This document shows, one piece after another, positions 1-8,743 of a DNA stretch of 64,000 nucleotides (its first letter is position 1; every line of letters begins with the position of its first letter). Below the pieces are notes generated by a model that worked only from the letters and a program-made list of their open reading frames with translations, was not told the origin of the DNA and did not search any database. Source of the DNA: Amycolatopsis alba DSM 44262 (GTDB lineage: Bacteria; Actinomycetota; Actinomycetes; Mycobacteriales; Pseudonocardiaceae); the NCBI RefSeq assembly GCF_000384215.1, contig NZ_KB913032.1:4915665-4979664 (forward strand), written 5' to 3'. Position numbers and translations under genes: made by a program.

Positions 1-87
1 GACGCTCCGCAGGCGGACGCGATCGAGCCGGGGGACAAGCTGCTGTACATCCGGAAGGTGACCGCCGCGGAGACGATCGAGCGGTAG
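1..87 (+). CDS. 3' end of an unknown protein (partial)
   Basis: The window opens inside a reading frame that runs to a TAG at 85-87. Only the last 28 residues are visible, ending LLYIRKVTAAETIER, with an acidic EPGDK just before. This is too little to name a family. The frame is supported only by its uninterrupted run from the window edge and codon-position GC typical of the neighbours. A copy of the dispersed AGCAAGGGACC-type repeat overlaps the stop codon, which is a common position for these repeats in this window. Confidence 0.5.
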   Translation, partial: DAPQADAIEPGDKLLYIRKVTAAETIER

Positions 88-107
88 CAGGGGACCTTTG
101 GTATCGC
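86..107 (+). repeat. Dispersed short palindrome, AGCAAGGGACC family (copy 1)
   Basis: Reads AGCAGGGGACCTTTGGTATC followed by GCC. It matches the family consensus AGCAAGGGACCTTTGCTATC seen at about nine other places in the window. The core is self-complementary (AGCAAGGG-A-CCTTTGCT with one G.T pair), so it can fold as a small hairpin. It begins inside the preceding stop codon, consistent with a 3'-end or terminator role. This copy is degenerate (GGT instead of GCT). Confidence 0.7.
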
Positions 108-147
108 CGTCCGGGCTCGCTGTGTTTTGCCACGAGGTTCTGGGAGC

Positions 148-621
148 ATGGCGATCGTGCGCAAGCGATCGGACCCCGCCAGAGGGCTCACCCCTGGGTG
201 GAACTCCCTGGCCGTGGCGGCCGGTGCCGGCCTGCTGGTGATCTTCCTGGCCTGGTTCGCCGGGCCAGGGCTGTTCGGCATCTCGAACGACACCCAGGGG
301 ACGACCGTGCGGGCCGAGGTCCTCGAGCCCGCGCCCTGCACGGGCGGCGGGGCCAGCGAGAAGGTCAAGTTCGAATTCGGCGGCAAGCCGATGGAGGGTT
401 CGCTCAACGGCTGCGGGCACGGCAAGGGCGAGCGCGTCGACGTCGTCGTCCCCGACGGTGCTTCAGGCGACGGGGTCTCGGTGCACGCTGTCGACGCGAC
501 GGCGGGCGCCAGCGACGCGCGGCGGCCGCTCGGGCTGGCGCTGCTGGTGTTCAGCTGCTTCGCGGGCGGGATGTACGTCTTCCTGGTGCTGCGCGGCCCG
601 CGCGTCCCGGTGGCCGCCTGA
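148..621 (+). CDS. Small two-helix membrane protein, function unknown
   Basis: A 157-residue protein not assigned to any family. It has two clear hydrophobic stretches: one near residues 20-42 (AVAAGAGLLVIFLAWF) and one near 131-150 (LALLVFSCFAGGMYVFLVL). Between them is a polar domain of about 85 residues with two cysteines (PCTGGG and NGCGHG) that probably faces outside and could form a disulfide. The ATG at 148 is chosen because GAGG lies 10 nt upstream; an in-frame TTG at 127 is an alternative. Nothing in the neighbourhood indicates a role, and the DNA downstream is non-coding repeat. Confidence 0.6.
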   Translation: MAIVRKRSDPARGLTPGWNSLAVAAGAGLLVIFLAWFAGPGLFGISNDTQGTTVRAEVLEPAPCTGGGASEKVKFEFGGKPMEGSLNGCGHGKGERVDVVVPDGASGDGVSVHAVDATAGASDARRPLGLALLVFSCFAGGMYVFLVLRGPRVPVAA

Positions 622-726
622 TCGACGCTCTCCCGCCGGGTCGCACCGGGCCAGGGTGGCCGTGTTGTGGCGTTTCGGGTTCTGATCCGAATCGCCACTC
701 ACGACCAGCTGTACCGACGTCTCACC

Positions 727-873
727 GCCGCGTGACCGGTCGGACGGCTCGTGTGATCAGACGGACGACACGCGTGACTGCGTGGACGACACGATCGCGG
801 CCGGGTGCCCGCCGTGAGTCATCCAGCCGGTCACGTGTGTCGTCCGTCTGATCACGCGAAACCGCCCGCCAGT
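727..873. repeat. 21-bp-periodic array A with long inverted repeat
   Basis: Seven consecutive segments of exactly 21 bp can be laid end to end. Most carry a CGTG or CACG core at a fixed phase, for example units starting at 748 (CTCGTGTGATCAGACGGACG), 769 (CACGCGTGACTGCGTGGACG) and 832 (CACGTGTGTCGTCCGTCTGA). The outer parts form a perfect 19-bp inverted repeat (753-771 with 837-855). Because 21 bp equals seven codons, all frames show heptad-like low-complexity peptides, which explains spurious ORFs here. A related, clearer array lies at 18457-18644. No gene is evident in 622-1149. Confidence 0.7.
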
Positions 874-950
874 GGGTACCTGAGACACGGTTGGCCCTAA
901 CCCGAATCGCCACTCACGACCCCTCGGCCTGGCGGTCTGCGGGTCGGCGG

Positions 951-1005
951 CGTTGTGAAAGCCACTTTCGCAACGTTGAAGGTTGCGAAAGTGGCTTTCA
1001 CAACG
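951..1005. repeat. Palindrome of the GAAAGCCACTTTCGC family (copy 1)
   Basis: Perfect 24-bp arms (951-974 and 982-1005) around a 7-nt loop. The left arm begins CGTTGTGAAAGCCACTTTCG. A second member, with sequence-divergent ends and loop, is at 32848-32900. There is no poly-T tail, as usual for actinobacterial hairpins. It sits in the gap between the 148-621 gene and the minus-strand peptidase ending at 1150. Because the arms stay open in one frame (KATFATLKVAKVAFT), gene callers tend to extend ORFs through it. Confidence 0.85.
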
Positions 1006-1086
1006 TCGTCCGGCGAGGCCACGTGCCCGATGGGCGGTAGCGGTCGCCCGAACTCACGAGCCCCGCGTCCGGCGCAAGCTCCGCGA

Positions 1087-1140
1087 GTACATGAAGGCCC
1101 CTTCACCGCGCCTAGCGCAAGGAAGGGGGCCTTCATGTAC
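1087..1140. terminator. Hairpin of the GTGAAGGCC family at a gene end
   Basis: Arms 1087-1104 and 1121-1140 pair as GTACATGAAGGCCCCTTC against the complementary GAAGGGGGCCTTCATGTAC with one bulged base. It lies 10 bp beyond the stop codon of the minus-strand zinc peptidase (1150), the place expected for its terminator. It belongs to the same loose family as the hairpins at 26053, 46981, 57510 and 57654. Confidence 0.7.
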
Positions 1141-1149
1141 TTCGGATCG

Positions 1150-2256
1150 TCAGGAAACGGCGCTCGCCGGGGCCGAGAAGGTGTTGCAGTCGGCGATCCG
1201 GTTGTTGCTCGCGCCCGCCCGCCACCAGGACGCGTAATGCGCGTTCGTCCCGTGGTCCTGGCTGCGCGAGGTGTTGTCGCCGCGGGTCTCCTGGTCGTTC
1301 CACGCCTTGTTGTACATGTCGCGGGTGACCGTGCCGCCCTGGTCGACATGCGCGCCGAGGAACATCCCGGAGAAGCACTGCGCCTGCAGTTCCTTGCGCC
1401 GCGACATCTCCAGCCCGGCGGGGCTGTTCTGGCCCGACTCGTAGATCTTCTGCCAGGCCGCGTCCATCAGCCCGGCGACCTCCTGCACGTGATGCCCGTA
1501 CTCGTGCGCGAAAAGAGCCAGGTAGACGCCGGGGTTGTTGCCGTACTGGTCGGTCTGCAGACCGCGGAACGGCACGTAGAGGTTGTTCTCGCAGTAGTAC
1601 GCCGCCGTCGCGATGCCCACCTGGATCGTGCCGCATTCGGTTTCGAAGCTGGCCCCGGTCGGGAAGTGCAGGGCGGGCGGGGTGAACGGCAGTTTGTAGG
1701 CGTCGAGGAACGGGCCCCACGCGTTGTCGAGGCATTTGCCCGCCGCGGTGAAGAACGCCTCGGCCGCCTGCTGGCTGCTCTGCCACTGCGGCAGCGCGCA
1801 GACACGGTTCTGCAGGCCGGCGTTGGGATCCTGGAGGATCGGGTGGTCGCCGAGCTTGAGGATCTTCTGCGGTCCGCTCGACGAGGACGGCGCCTTGGTC
1901 GGCGACGTCGGGAACGGGTTCGTCGAGGACGAGGGCGACGCGGACCCGCTCGGCGGCAGCTCCGCCGGTGAGGTCGGGTTCGGCAGCGTGCTGTAGCCCG
2001 CGTTCGCTACGTGATCATTGCCGTCACGATTGAGTGAAACGATCGCGACCAGGCCGAGTACCAGTACGGCGACCGCGCCGAGGCAGATCCCGACGATCGC
2101 GCCGACGGACCTGCGTTGCGGCGGCGGGTACTGGTGCGGCGCGCCGTGCCACTGGGGCGGAGGATGGCCGTGCACCTGGGGAGGTGGCTGACCGTGCACC
2201 GGCGGTGGCTGGACGGCGCCGCGTGGCGGCCACTGGCCGTGGGGCGGTTGCGTCAT
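1150..2256 (-). CDS. Membrane-anchored neutral zinc metallopeptidase (YpfJ-like)
   Basis: A 368-residue protein. The first 50 residues are proline/glutamine/histidine rich and cytoplasmic. One membrane helix follows at about 51-75 (GAIVGICLGAVAVLVLGLVAIV), then a Ser/Thr/Pro linker, then an extracytoplasmic catalytic domain. The zinc motif HEYGHH lies at residues 251-256, preceded by YLALFA, with a downstream Glu in GLEMSRRKELQAQCFSG as probable third ligand, the pattern of the putative neutral zinc metallopeptidase family. The ATG at 2256 is preferred over an in-frame TTG one codon upstream. A longer paralogue with the same architecture lies at 9740-11212. Substrate unknown. Confidence 0.85.
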   Translation of the reverse strand: MTQPPHGQWPPRGAVQPPPVHGQPPPQVHGHPPPQWHGAPHQYPPPQRRSVGAIVGICLGAVAVLVLGLVAIVSLNRDGNDHVANAGYSTLPNPTSPAELPPSGSASPSSSTNPFPTSPTKAPSSSSGPQKILKLGDHPILQDPNAGLQNRVCALPQWQSSQQAAEAFFTAAGKCLDNAWGPFLDAYKLPFTPPALHFPTGASFETECGTIQVGIATAAYYCENNLYVPFRGLQTDQYGNNPGVYLALFAHEYGHHVQEVAGLMDAAWQKIYESGQNSPAGLEMSRRKELQAQCFSGMFLGAHVDQGGTVTRDMYNKAWNDQETRGDNTSRSQDHGTNAHYASWWRAGASNNRIADCNTFSAPASAVS

Positions 2257-2472
2257 CAAGTCGGTCCCGGTGGTTCTAGGGGCGAACCGGGGGCACCCGG
2301 TCCGATGTTCAGCATAACGAGCTAACGGCCTCCCCTCCCACTGCTCGGCTGCAGAGGGTATCCAGAGTGAGGCGAGTGGTCACCCGTCAGTGTCGTCCCC
2401 CCAGCTCTGGCTGGGTGTCGGACCCTCTGGAAGAGTGTGCGTAAGCAACATGAACGGGTAAGGGGCTGTCGC

Positions 2473-3618
2473 ATGACGGAGACCGGCGGACCGTCCGGGC
2501 CGGAAGGTACCGAGACGCCGAAGCCGCAGGCGGACACACCAGCACAGCCGCAGGCGGGCACACCGGCACAGCCGCAGGCTGACGCGCCGACGCCGCCGCA
2601 GGGTGAAGTGCCGCCGGCGCCGGAGCAGCAGTGGCAGTCCCCGTCCGGGGCGACGCCGCCGCCTCCTCCGCTGCCGTCCTATCAGGCGCCGCCGCAGCAG
2701 TACCCGAACTGGAAGGTCGGTCTCGGCAGGCCGGGGGTCATCCCGCTGCGCCCGCTGAACCTGACCGACATCCTCGACGGCGCGGTCACGGCCATGCGCA
2801 AGTACTGGCGGATGGTCTTCGGTGCCGCCGCGGTCACCGCCGTGCTCACCGCGGCCCTCAACCTGGTCGGGCTGCTGCTGGTCGACACCACCGGTGACCT
2901 CGAGAAGGTCCGTGAACTGGGCCCGGCGGCCACCGATCAGGAACTGCTGAACCAGATGGTCGGCGTCCTGGGCGGGACGCTGGCTTCGTCGTTCATCACC
3001 CTCGTCGCCACGCTGCTCGGGACGACCATCCTCACCGGCTTCCTGACCGTCCTGATGGGCAAGGCCGTGCTGGGCAAGCCGGTCACCTTCAAAGAGGCGC
3101 TGAAAGAGGCGACGCCGCGGCTGCTGCCGCTGCTCGGGCTGACCGTGCTGTACACGCTGGCGATCCTGGTCGCCGCGATCTTCTGCCTGTTGCCCGCGAT
3201 CGTCCCCTACACCTTCTGGGCGCTGGCCAGCCCGGCGTTCATCCTCGAACGCGGCACCGTGATGGAGGCGTTCCGCCGGTCGGTGAAGCTGGTCTCCGGG
3301 ATGTTCTGGCGGGTCTTCGGGATCCTGCTGCTGGCGTACGTGATCTCGTCGTTCCTGGCGTCGATCATCACGATCCCGTTCAGCTTCAGCGCCTTCCTGT
3401 CCATTTTCGGCAATCTGGACCAGATGTACGTTCCGTCCACCGGTGACCTGATCCTGCAGTCGGTGGGCACGGTGATCGCGCAGACGGTCGTCGGCCCGTT
3501 CACCGCGCTGGTGACCGTGATCCTCTACATCGACCAGCGGATGCGCCGCGAGGGGATGGACATCGAACTGGCCCGTGCGGCCGGGATCACGCCGCCGCCC
3601 CCGCCGCAGGCATGGTGA
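2473..3618 (+). CDS. Proline-rich polytopic membrane protein of the MoxR/DUF58 operon
   Basis: A 381-residue protein. Residues 1-80 are a Pro/Gln-rich cytoplasmic tail containing three imperfect copies of an AQPQAD-type unit. The rest holds five or six hydrophobic segments (for example AVTAVLTAALNLVGLLLV and TLAILVAAIFCLLPAIVPYTFWAL), resembling the membrane domain often labelled glycerophosphodiester phosphodiesterase membrane domain, but with no catalytic domain. The ATG at 2473 has AAGGGG 7-8 nt upstream; the frame is open further upstream without a better site. It overlaps the next gene by 7 nt and starts a five-gene operon. It probably corresponds to the gene preceding the DUF4129 gene in mycobacterial moxR2 clusters. 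Confidence 0.7.
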   Translation: MTETGGPSGPEGTETPKPQADTPAQPQAGTPAQPQADAPTPPQGEVPPAPEQQWQSPSGATPPPPPLPSYQAPPQQYPNWKVGLGRPGVIPLRPLNLTDILDGAVTAMRKYWRMVFGAAAVTAVLTAALNLVGLLLVDTTGDLEKVRELGPAATDQELLNQMVGVLGGTLASSFITLVATLLGTTILTGFLTVLMGKAVLGKPVTFKEALKEATPRLLPLLGLTVLYTLAILVAAIFCLLPAIVPYTFWALASPAFILERGTVMEAFRRSVKLVSGMFWRVFGILLLAYVISSFLASIITIPFSFSAFLSIFGNLDQMYVPSTGDLILQSVGTVIAQTVVGPFTALVTVILYIDQRMRREGMDIELARAAGITPPPPPQAW

Positions 3619-4253
3619 CGCGCTTCCTCACCGACGTCCCGGTCGACATCGACCGGGACACCGCCCGGCTGCGCGCGGCCGAGGAGCTTTCGGGCCCGGC
3701 GTATCAGAACGCGAAACCGAGCTGGCTTTCCGAGGCGTTCAGCTGGGTGCTCGAAAAACTGACGAGCTTCCTCGACACCGTCGACAGCGCGGTGCCCGGC
3801 GGGATCTTCGCCGTGTTGCTGCTCGTCGTCGTGCTGATCGTGCTGGTGGTGGTGATCCGGCTGCGGTCCGGCCCCTTGGCGACGGCGGCGAGGAGCGGCC
3901 GGGCCGTGTTCGCCGGGCAGCGCAAGGCTTCCGGCGAACACCGCAGGGCGGCCGGGGAGGCCGCGTCGCGGGGTGACTTCGACGATGCCGTCCGTGAGAT
4001 CTTCCGCGCCGTGGTGCGGTCGTTGGAGGAGCGGGCGCTGCTGGACGAGAAGTCCGGCCGGACCGCCGACGAGGCCGCCCTCGAAGCCGGACGGCTGCTT
4101 CCCGACGTCGCCGTCCCGCTGCGCGCCGGCGCCCGGTTGTTCGACGACGTCCACTACGGCGGCATCCCGGCCACCGAGGCAGGCTACCGCTCACTGTCCG
4201 AATTGGACGATCGCTGCCGTCGTGCCCGGCCCGTCGCCTTGGCGGCCGGATGA
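3612..4253 (+). CDS. DUF4129 domain membrane protein
   Basis: A 213-residue protein. A short N-terminal stretch beginning MVTRFLTDVPVDIDRDTARL is followed by one membrane helix at about 58-80 (GIFAVLLLVVVLIVLVVVI), then a cytoplasmic helical domain with the DUF4129 pattern (DFDDAVREIFRAVVRSLEER, then FDDVHYGG and Y-x-x-L). The ATG start overlaps the preceding gene, and its own stop overlaps the next start (ATGA), so the operon is probably translationally coupled. DUF4129 proteins are constant partners of MoxR ATPases and DUF58 proteins in actinobacteria. Their molecular role is not established. Confidence 0.85.
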   Translation: MVTRFLTDVPVDIDRDTARLRAAEELSGPAYQNAKPSWLSEAFSWVLEKLTSFLDTVDSAVPGGIFAVLLLVVVLIVLVVVIRLRSGPLATAARSGRAVFAGQRKASGEHRRAAGEAASRGDFDDAVREIFRAVVRSLEERALLDEKSGRTADEAALEAGRLLPDVAVPLRAGARLFDDVHYGGIPATEAGYRSLSELDDRCRRARPVALAAG

Positions 4254-5374
4254 CCTCGGTTTCGCCCGACGCCCGCCGGATCTGGCGCGGGGTGCGGCTC
4301 CCGCTCGCGGTCGTCCTCCTGATCCTGGTGACCGGGACGCTGCTCGTCCTCGTCCAAGGCGAGCAGACCACCGGCGCGCTCGAACCGGGTTCCTACGAGC
4401 CCGGCGGCAGCCGCGCGCTGGCGACCTTGCTGGAACGGGAAGGCGTCAAGATCACCACGGTGCACACGGCGGCCGAGCTCAAGGGCGCCGCGGCGGGCGC
4501 GACCGTGCTGATCACCCAGCCCGCCTACGTGCCCAAGCGTGCCTTCGCCGACATCAGGCGGGACGCCGGTCATGTCGTGCTGGTGCAGCCGAGTCCGGGC
4601 ACGGTCGACGAAGTCCTCCCCGGTGTGCGGGTGAACGGCCAGCTCGAGACCGAGACCCGTGCGCCCGACTGCCAGGCCGAGGATCCCCTCGCCGCCGGGA
4701 GCGCGACGATGGGCGGCCTGAAGTACGCGGCCACGCAGCCGAGGGCGAGCGATTGTTACGGCGGCTCGTATCTCGAAGTGCCCGGTCCACAAGGGACGGT
4801 GACGGTGCTCGGCGCCCCCGCGCCGCTGACCAACGAATGGCTGGACAGCGAAGGCAACGCGGCGCTCGCGATGCGGATGCTCGGGAAACACGAGCGGCTG
4901 GTCTGGTACCTGCCGACGCCCGCCGATCCGTCGCTGGAGAACGAGAAGAAGCCGCTGTCCGAGCTGATCCCGGCGGGCTGGTCCTACGCCGCCTTGCAGG
5001 CCGGTGTCGCGGTGGTCCTGCTGGCGCTGTGGCGCTCGCGGCGGCTGGGGCCGGTGGTGACCGAACCGATCCCGGTCGTGGTGCGCGCGGCCGAGGCCAC
5101 CGAAGGACGGGCACGGTTGTATCGCAAGGCGAAGGCCGCCGCGCACGCCGGGGAGACCCTGCGCGAGGCGGCCCGCGCGCGGCTCCGGCCGCTGCTGGGG
5201 CTCACCCGTGACGCGGAACCCGCCGCACTGGTGGAGTCCGTCGCCGGGCGGACCGGCCGGGCGCCCGCCGAAATCGGCGCACTGCTGTACGGGGACCCGC
5301 CCGCCGACGACACCGCGCTGGTGCGGCTGGCGGACGGACTCGATGTCGTGGAACGAGAGGTGGAGCGGTCTTGA
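4250..5374 (+). CDS. DUF4350 domain membrane protein
   Basis: A 374-residue protein. It has an N-terminal membrane helix near 15-38 (LPLAVVLLILVTGTLLVLV), an extracytoplasmic domain containing the DUF4350 pattern (YEPGGSRALATLLEREGV), a second helix near 245-262, then a cytoplasmic Arg/Ala-rich tail. The fold resembles the GATase-like part found in gliding and MoxR-associated proteins; this is family knowledge, not seen directly. The ATGA overlap upstream and TTGA overlap downstream place it firmly in the operon, probably matching Rv3691 of Mycobacterium by order. Confidence 0.85.
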   Translation: MTSVSPDARRIWRGVRLPLAVVLLILVTGTLLVLVQGEQTTGALEPGSYEPGGSRALATLLEREGVKITTVHTAAELKGAAAGATVLITQPAYVPKRAFADIRRDAGHVVLVQPSPGTVDEVLPGVRVNGQLETETRAPDCQAEDPLAAGSATMGGLKYAATQPRASDCYGGSYLEVPGPQGTVTVLGAPAPLTNEWLDSEGNAALAMRMLGKHERLVWYLPTPADPSLENEKKPLSELIPAGWSYAALQAGVAVVLLALWRSRRLGPVVTEPIPVVVRAAEATEGRARLYRKAKAAAHAGETLREAARARLRPLLGLTRDAEPAALVESVAGRTGRAPAEIGALLYGDPPADDTALVRLADGLDVVEREVERS

Positions 5375-6351
5375 GTACCGAAGTGTCCAGTGTGGACGGC
5401 GCGGCCGAGGCGCGGGCGGCGCTGATCGCCCTGCGTGCCGAGGTCGGGAAGGCCGTGGTGGGCAATGACGCGGCCGTCACCGGGCTCATCATCGCGTTGC
5501 TGTGCCGGGGACACGTGCTGCTCGAAGGCGTTCCGGGGGTGGCGAAAACGTTGCTGGTGCGGGCTTTGGCCGCCGCGCTGGACCTGGAGACGACACGGGT
5601 GCAGTTCACGCCGGACCTCATGCCGGGCGACATCACCGGCTCGATCGTCTACGACGCGCACAGCGGCGAGTTCTCCTTCCGTGAGGGCCCGGTGTTCACG
5701 AACCTGTTGCTGGCGGACGAGATCAACCGCACCCCGCCGAAGACGCAGTCGTCACTGCTGGAGGCGATGGAGGAGCGGCAGGTCTCCAGCGACGGCAAGA
5801 CGCGGCCGCTGCCCGACCCGTTCATCGTCATCGCGACGCAGAACCCGGTCGAATACGAAGGCACGTACCCGCTTCCCGAGGCGCAGCTGGACCGGTTCCT
5901 GCTGAAGCTGACCATGCCGATGCCGTCCCGTGAGGACGAATTCGGCATCCTTTCCCGGCACGCCCAGGGTTTCGACCCCCGCGACCTGGCCGCGGCCGGG
6001 ATCAGTCCGGTCGCCGGAGCCGCTCAGCTCGACGCCGCGCGGCGCGCGGTCGCCGGGGTCACCGTGCGCCCCGAGGTGCTCGCCTACATCGTCGACGTCT
6101 GCCGGGCGACGCGGTCGCTGCCGTCCGTGCGCCTCGGTGTTTCCCCGCGTGGCGCGACGGCGCTGCTGGCCGCGACGCGGGCGTGGGCGTGGCTCGCCGG
6201 TCGCGACTACGCCACGCCGGACGACGTCAAAGCCTTGGCACGGCCGTCTTTGCGGCACCGGCTCGATCTGCGGCCCGAGGCCGAACTCGAAGGCGCGACC
6301 GCCGACGGTGTGCTGGACCGCGTCCTCGCGTCCGTGCCCGTTCCACGCTGA
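5371..6351 (+). CDS. MoxR-family AAA+ ATPase
   Basis: A 326-residue cytoplasmic ATPase. Walker A is GVPGVAKT at residues 53-60, Walker B LLLADEIN with D116-E117, followed by the family sequence NRTPPKTQSSLLEAMEERQV and a sensor region ATQNPVEYEGTYPLPEAQLDRF. The length is normal for the family. MoxR ATPases act as chaperone-like remodelers, often with VWA or DUF58 partners. The start is a TTG overlapping the previous stop (TTGA); the next gene starts on the last base of this stop. By position it matches moxR2 of Mycobacterium. Confidence 0.95.
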   Translation: MSTEVSSVDGAAEARAALIALRAEVGKAVVGNDAAVTGLIIALLCRGHVLLEGVPGVAKTLLVRALAAALDLETTRVQFTPDLMPGDITGSIVYDAHSGEFSFREGPVFTNLLLADEINRTPPKTQSSLLEAMEERQVSSDGKTRPLPDPFIVIATQNPVEYEGTYPLPEAQLDRFLLKLTMPMPSREDEFGILSRHAQGFDPRDLAAAGISPVAGAAQLDAARRAVAGVTVRPEVLAYIVDVCRATRSLPSVRLGVSPRGATALLAATRAWAWLAGRDYATPDDVKALARPSLRHRLDLRPEAELEGATADGVLDRVLASVPVPR

Positions 6352-7637
6352 TGGCCGTCACCGGGCGGCTCGGGCTGCTGGCGCTCCTCGCGGCGCCGGT
6401 GGTCGGTCTCCTGCTGCCATCGTGGGCGGGGATCGGGCTGGCCGCGGCGGTGCTGCTTCTGCTGGTGGTGCTGGATCTCGTGCTCGCCGGGAGTGTGCGA
6501 CGGCTGCAGTTCGCGCGGTCCGGCGCGACGTCCGTGCGGCTGGGGGAGGCCTGCGAGGTCACGCTGACCGTGGCCAATCCCGGTGGCCGTCCGGTGCGCG
6601 CGCGGCTCCGGGACGCGTGGCCGCCCAGCGCAGGCGCGGACGACCGGCACCGCCTGACCCTCCCCGCGGGGGAACGCCGTGTCGTGACCACCCGGCTCCT
6701 GCCGACCCGGCGCGGCGACCGGACCGCGGCCAGGGTCACCGTCCGGTCGACCGGGCCGCTGGGACTCGCGGCGCGGCAGGGTTCGCACGACGTGCCGTGG
6801 ACCGTGCGCGTGCTGCCGCCGTTCCACAGCCGCAAGCATCTGCCGTCGCGGCTGGCACGGCTGCAGCAGCTCGACGGCCGTAACGCGGTGCTGATCCGGG
6901 GCCAGGGCACGGAATTCGACTCCCTGCGCGAGTACGTGATCGGTGACGACGTCCGGTCGATCGACTGGCGGGCCTCGGCGCGCGCGTCCGACGTCATGGT
7001 GCGGACGTGGCGTCCCGAACGTGATCGGCACGTGGTGCTGGTCCTCGACACCGGCCGCGTCTCGGCGGGCCGGGTCGGCGACGCGCCGCGGCTCGACGCG
7101 GCGATGGACGCTGCCCTGCTGCTGGCCGTGCTCGCCGCGCGGGCGGGCGACCGCGTCGACCTGCTGGCGTACGACCGGCAGGTCCACGCGGCGGTCCAGG
7201 GATCGTCGGATCTGTTGCCCGCCTTGGTGAACGCGATGGCGCCGCTCGAACCGTCGCTGGTCGAGACCGACGCGCGGGGGATGATCGCCGAGGTGCTGCG
7301 GCGGACCAGGCGGCGCGCGCTGGTCGTCCTGCTGACCGGGCTGGACGCGGCGCCGCTGGAGGAAGGCCTGTTCCCGGTGCTGGCCAAGCTGACGTCGCGG
7401 CACCAGCTGATGATCGCCTCGGTGGCGGACCCGCGGGTCGCCGAGATGGCGGCGGGGCGCGGCGACGCGGAGGCCGTCTACGACGCGGCCGCGGCCGAGC
7501 GGGTGCTGGCCGAACGGCGCCAGGTCACCGCGCGGCTGGCGCGGCACGGGGTCGAGGTCGTCGACGCCGTCCCCGAGGACCTGCCGCCGCGGCTGGCCGA
7601 CCGCTATCTCGCGTTGAAGGCGGCCGGACGGCTGTGA
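6351..7637 (+). CDS. DUF58 domain protein (MoxR partner)
   Basis: A 428-residue protein. Two hydrophobic segments occur in the first 50 residues (LGLLALLAAPVVGLLL and AAVLLLLVVLDLVLAG). A beta-rich region follows, then the DUF58 signature: FDSLREYVIGDDVRSIDWRA, then RDRHVVLVLDTGR, the start of a VWA-like fold. The ATG at 6351 shares its first base with the last base of the MoxR stop (TGATG). The longer frame upstream is only the MoxR antiframe. It ends the operon. Downstream is the tail-to-tail SpoIIM-like gene with a 49-bp gap. Confidence 0.92.
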   Translation: MAVTGRLGLLALLAAPVVGLLLPSWAGIGLAAAVLLLLVVLDLVLAGSVRRLQFARSGATSVRLGEACEVTLTVANPGGRPVRARLRDAWPPSAGADDRHRLTLPAGERRVVTTRLLPTRRGDRTAARVTVRSTGPLGLAARQGSHDVPWTVRVLPPFHSRKHLPSRLARLQQLDGRNAVLIRGQGTEFDSLREYVIGDDVRSIDWRASARASDVMVRTWRPERDRHVVLVLDTGRVSAGRVGDAPRLDAAMDAALLLAVLAARAGDRVDLLAYDRQVHAAVQGSSDLLPALVNAMAPLEPSLVETDARGMIAEVLRRTRRRALVVLLTGLDAAPLEEGLFPVLAKLTSRHQLMIASVADPRVAEMAAGRGDAEAVYDAAAAERVLAERRQVTARLARHGVEVVDAVPEDLPPRLADRYLALKAAGRL

Positions 7638-7686
7638 GTGCCGCGAGCCGGCTCTCTGGTGAACTGATCATCGTTCGACCGGCCGG

Positions 7687-8694
7687 TCAGCCCGCTTCCG
7701 GACGGGAGTCTCCGGCGTAGCGCCAGTCGACGTCGCCCACTTCGCCCGCTTTCGCGGCCCGGCGCCCGACAACGAACACATAGAGCAGGAACGCGACCTC
7801 GGCGACCACGCCGATGCCGATCCTCGCCCAGGTCGGCAGGCCCGACGGCGTCACGAAACCCTCGATCACGCCGGAGATCAGCAGGACCACGGTCAGCCCC
7901 AGCGCCATCACCACGACCGAGCGCCCCTGCTCGCCGAGCGCCGCCGTCCGGGAACGGCGTCCCGGATCGATGACCGTCCAGCCGAGCTTCAGCCCCGTCC
8001 CGGCCGCGACGAACACCGCGGTCAGCTCCAGCAGGCCGTGCGGCAGGATCAGGCCGAAGAACACGTCGAGCCGCCCGGCCGAGGACATCAGCGCCGCGCC
8101 GATCGCGAGGTTCAGCGAGTTCGCCCAGAGCGCGTAGATCACCGGGACCCCCAGCACGACGCCGAGGAACAGGCAGGTCGCGGCCACCCACGCGTTGTTG
8201 GTCCAGACACGCGCGGCGAAGGAACCCGCGGGATCGGACGAGTAGTACGTCTCGTACTTGCCACCCGGCGCTGTCAGGTCCTTGAACTCCTCGGGCGAGG
8301 CCAGCGACGCGAGCACCTGCGGGTCACCGGCGATCCACACCGCCGCGACCGCCATCACCACGATGGACGCCGCCGCCGACGCCAGCCACCAGCGCCTGCT
8401 CAGGTACAGCGCCGCGGGGAATCGCCGGGTGAAGAACAGCCCGACCTCACGCCAGGCGGGGCTGTGCGAACCGGTGACGGCCGAGCGGGCCTTCGCGACC
8501 AGCCCGGACAGGTGCGCGACGAGCACCGGGTCGGGCGCGACCGACCGGATGATCGAAAGGTGCGTCGCGACCCGCTGGTACAGCGTCACCAGCTCGTCGG
8601 CGTCCGGCCCGCTGAGTTTCCCGGCGCGGCCGACGAGGTCACGCAGCCGGTTCCATTCGGCCTGGTGCGCGGCGACGAACACGTCCACGTCCAA
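7687..8694 (-). CDS. Stage II sporulation protein M-like membrane protein
   Basis: A 335-residue protein. A cytoplasmic helical N-terminus carries WNRLRDLVGRAGKLSG and the ATHLSIIRS region. Five or six membrane helices follow, with the family features NNAWVAATCLFLGVVLGVP and FGLILPHGLLELTAVFVAAG. The TTG start at 8694 is supported by GGGAGGG about 7 nt upstream. It faces the RDD gene head to head over 61 bp. The pair SpoIIM/RDD beside MoxR-DUF58 is a conserved actinobacterial arrangement (Rv3694c-Rv3695 by memory). Its role outside endospore formers is unknown. Confidence 0.9.
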   Translation of the reverse strand: MDVDVFVAAHQAEWNRLRDLVGRAGKLSGPDADELVTLYQRVATHLSIIRSVAPDPVLVAHLSGLVAKARSAVTGSHSPAWREVGLFFTRRFPAALYLSRRWWLASAAASIVVMAVAAVWIAGDPQVLASLASPEEFKDLTAPGGKYETYYSSDPAGSFAARVWTNNAWVAATCLFLGVVLGVPVIYALWANSLNLAIGAALMSSAGRLDVFFGLILPHGLLELTAVFVAAGTGLKLGWTVIDPGRRSRTAALGEQGRSVVVMALGLTVVLLISGVIEGFVTPSGLPTWARIGIGVVAEVAFLLYVFVVGRRAAKAGEVGDVDWRYAGDSRPEAG

Positions 8695-8743
8695 CTCGGA
8701 GCCCTCCCGGCGATCGTCCTTGGTCGCCCAGCCTATTCGTCAC

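Noticed and set aside
955..1971. Plus-strand ORF starting MKATFATLKVAKVAFT
   Set aside because: Its start is the arm of the palindrome at 951-1005, and the rest is antisense to the zinc peptidase. Similar starts at 46985 and near 57510 are hairpin arms too.
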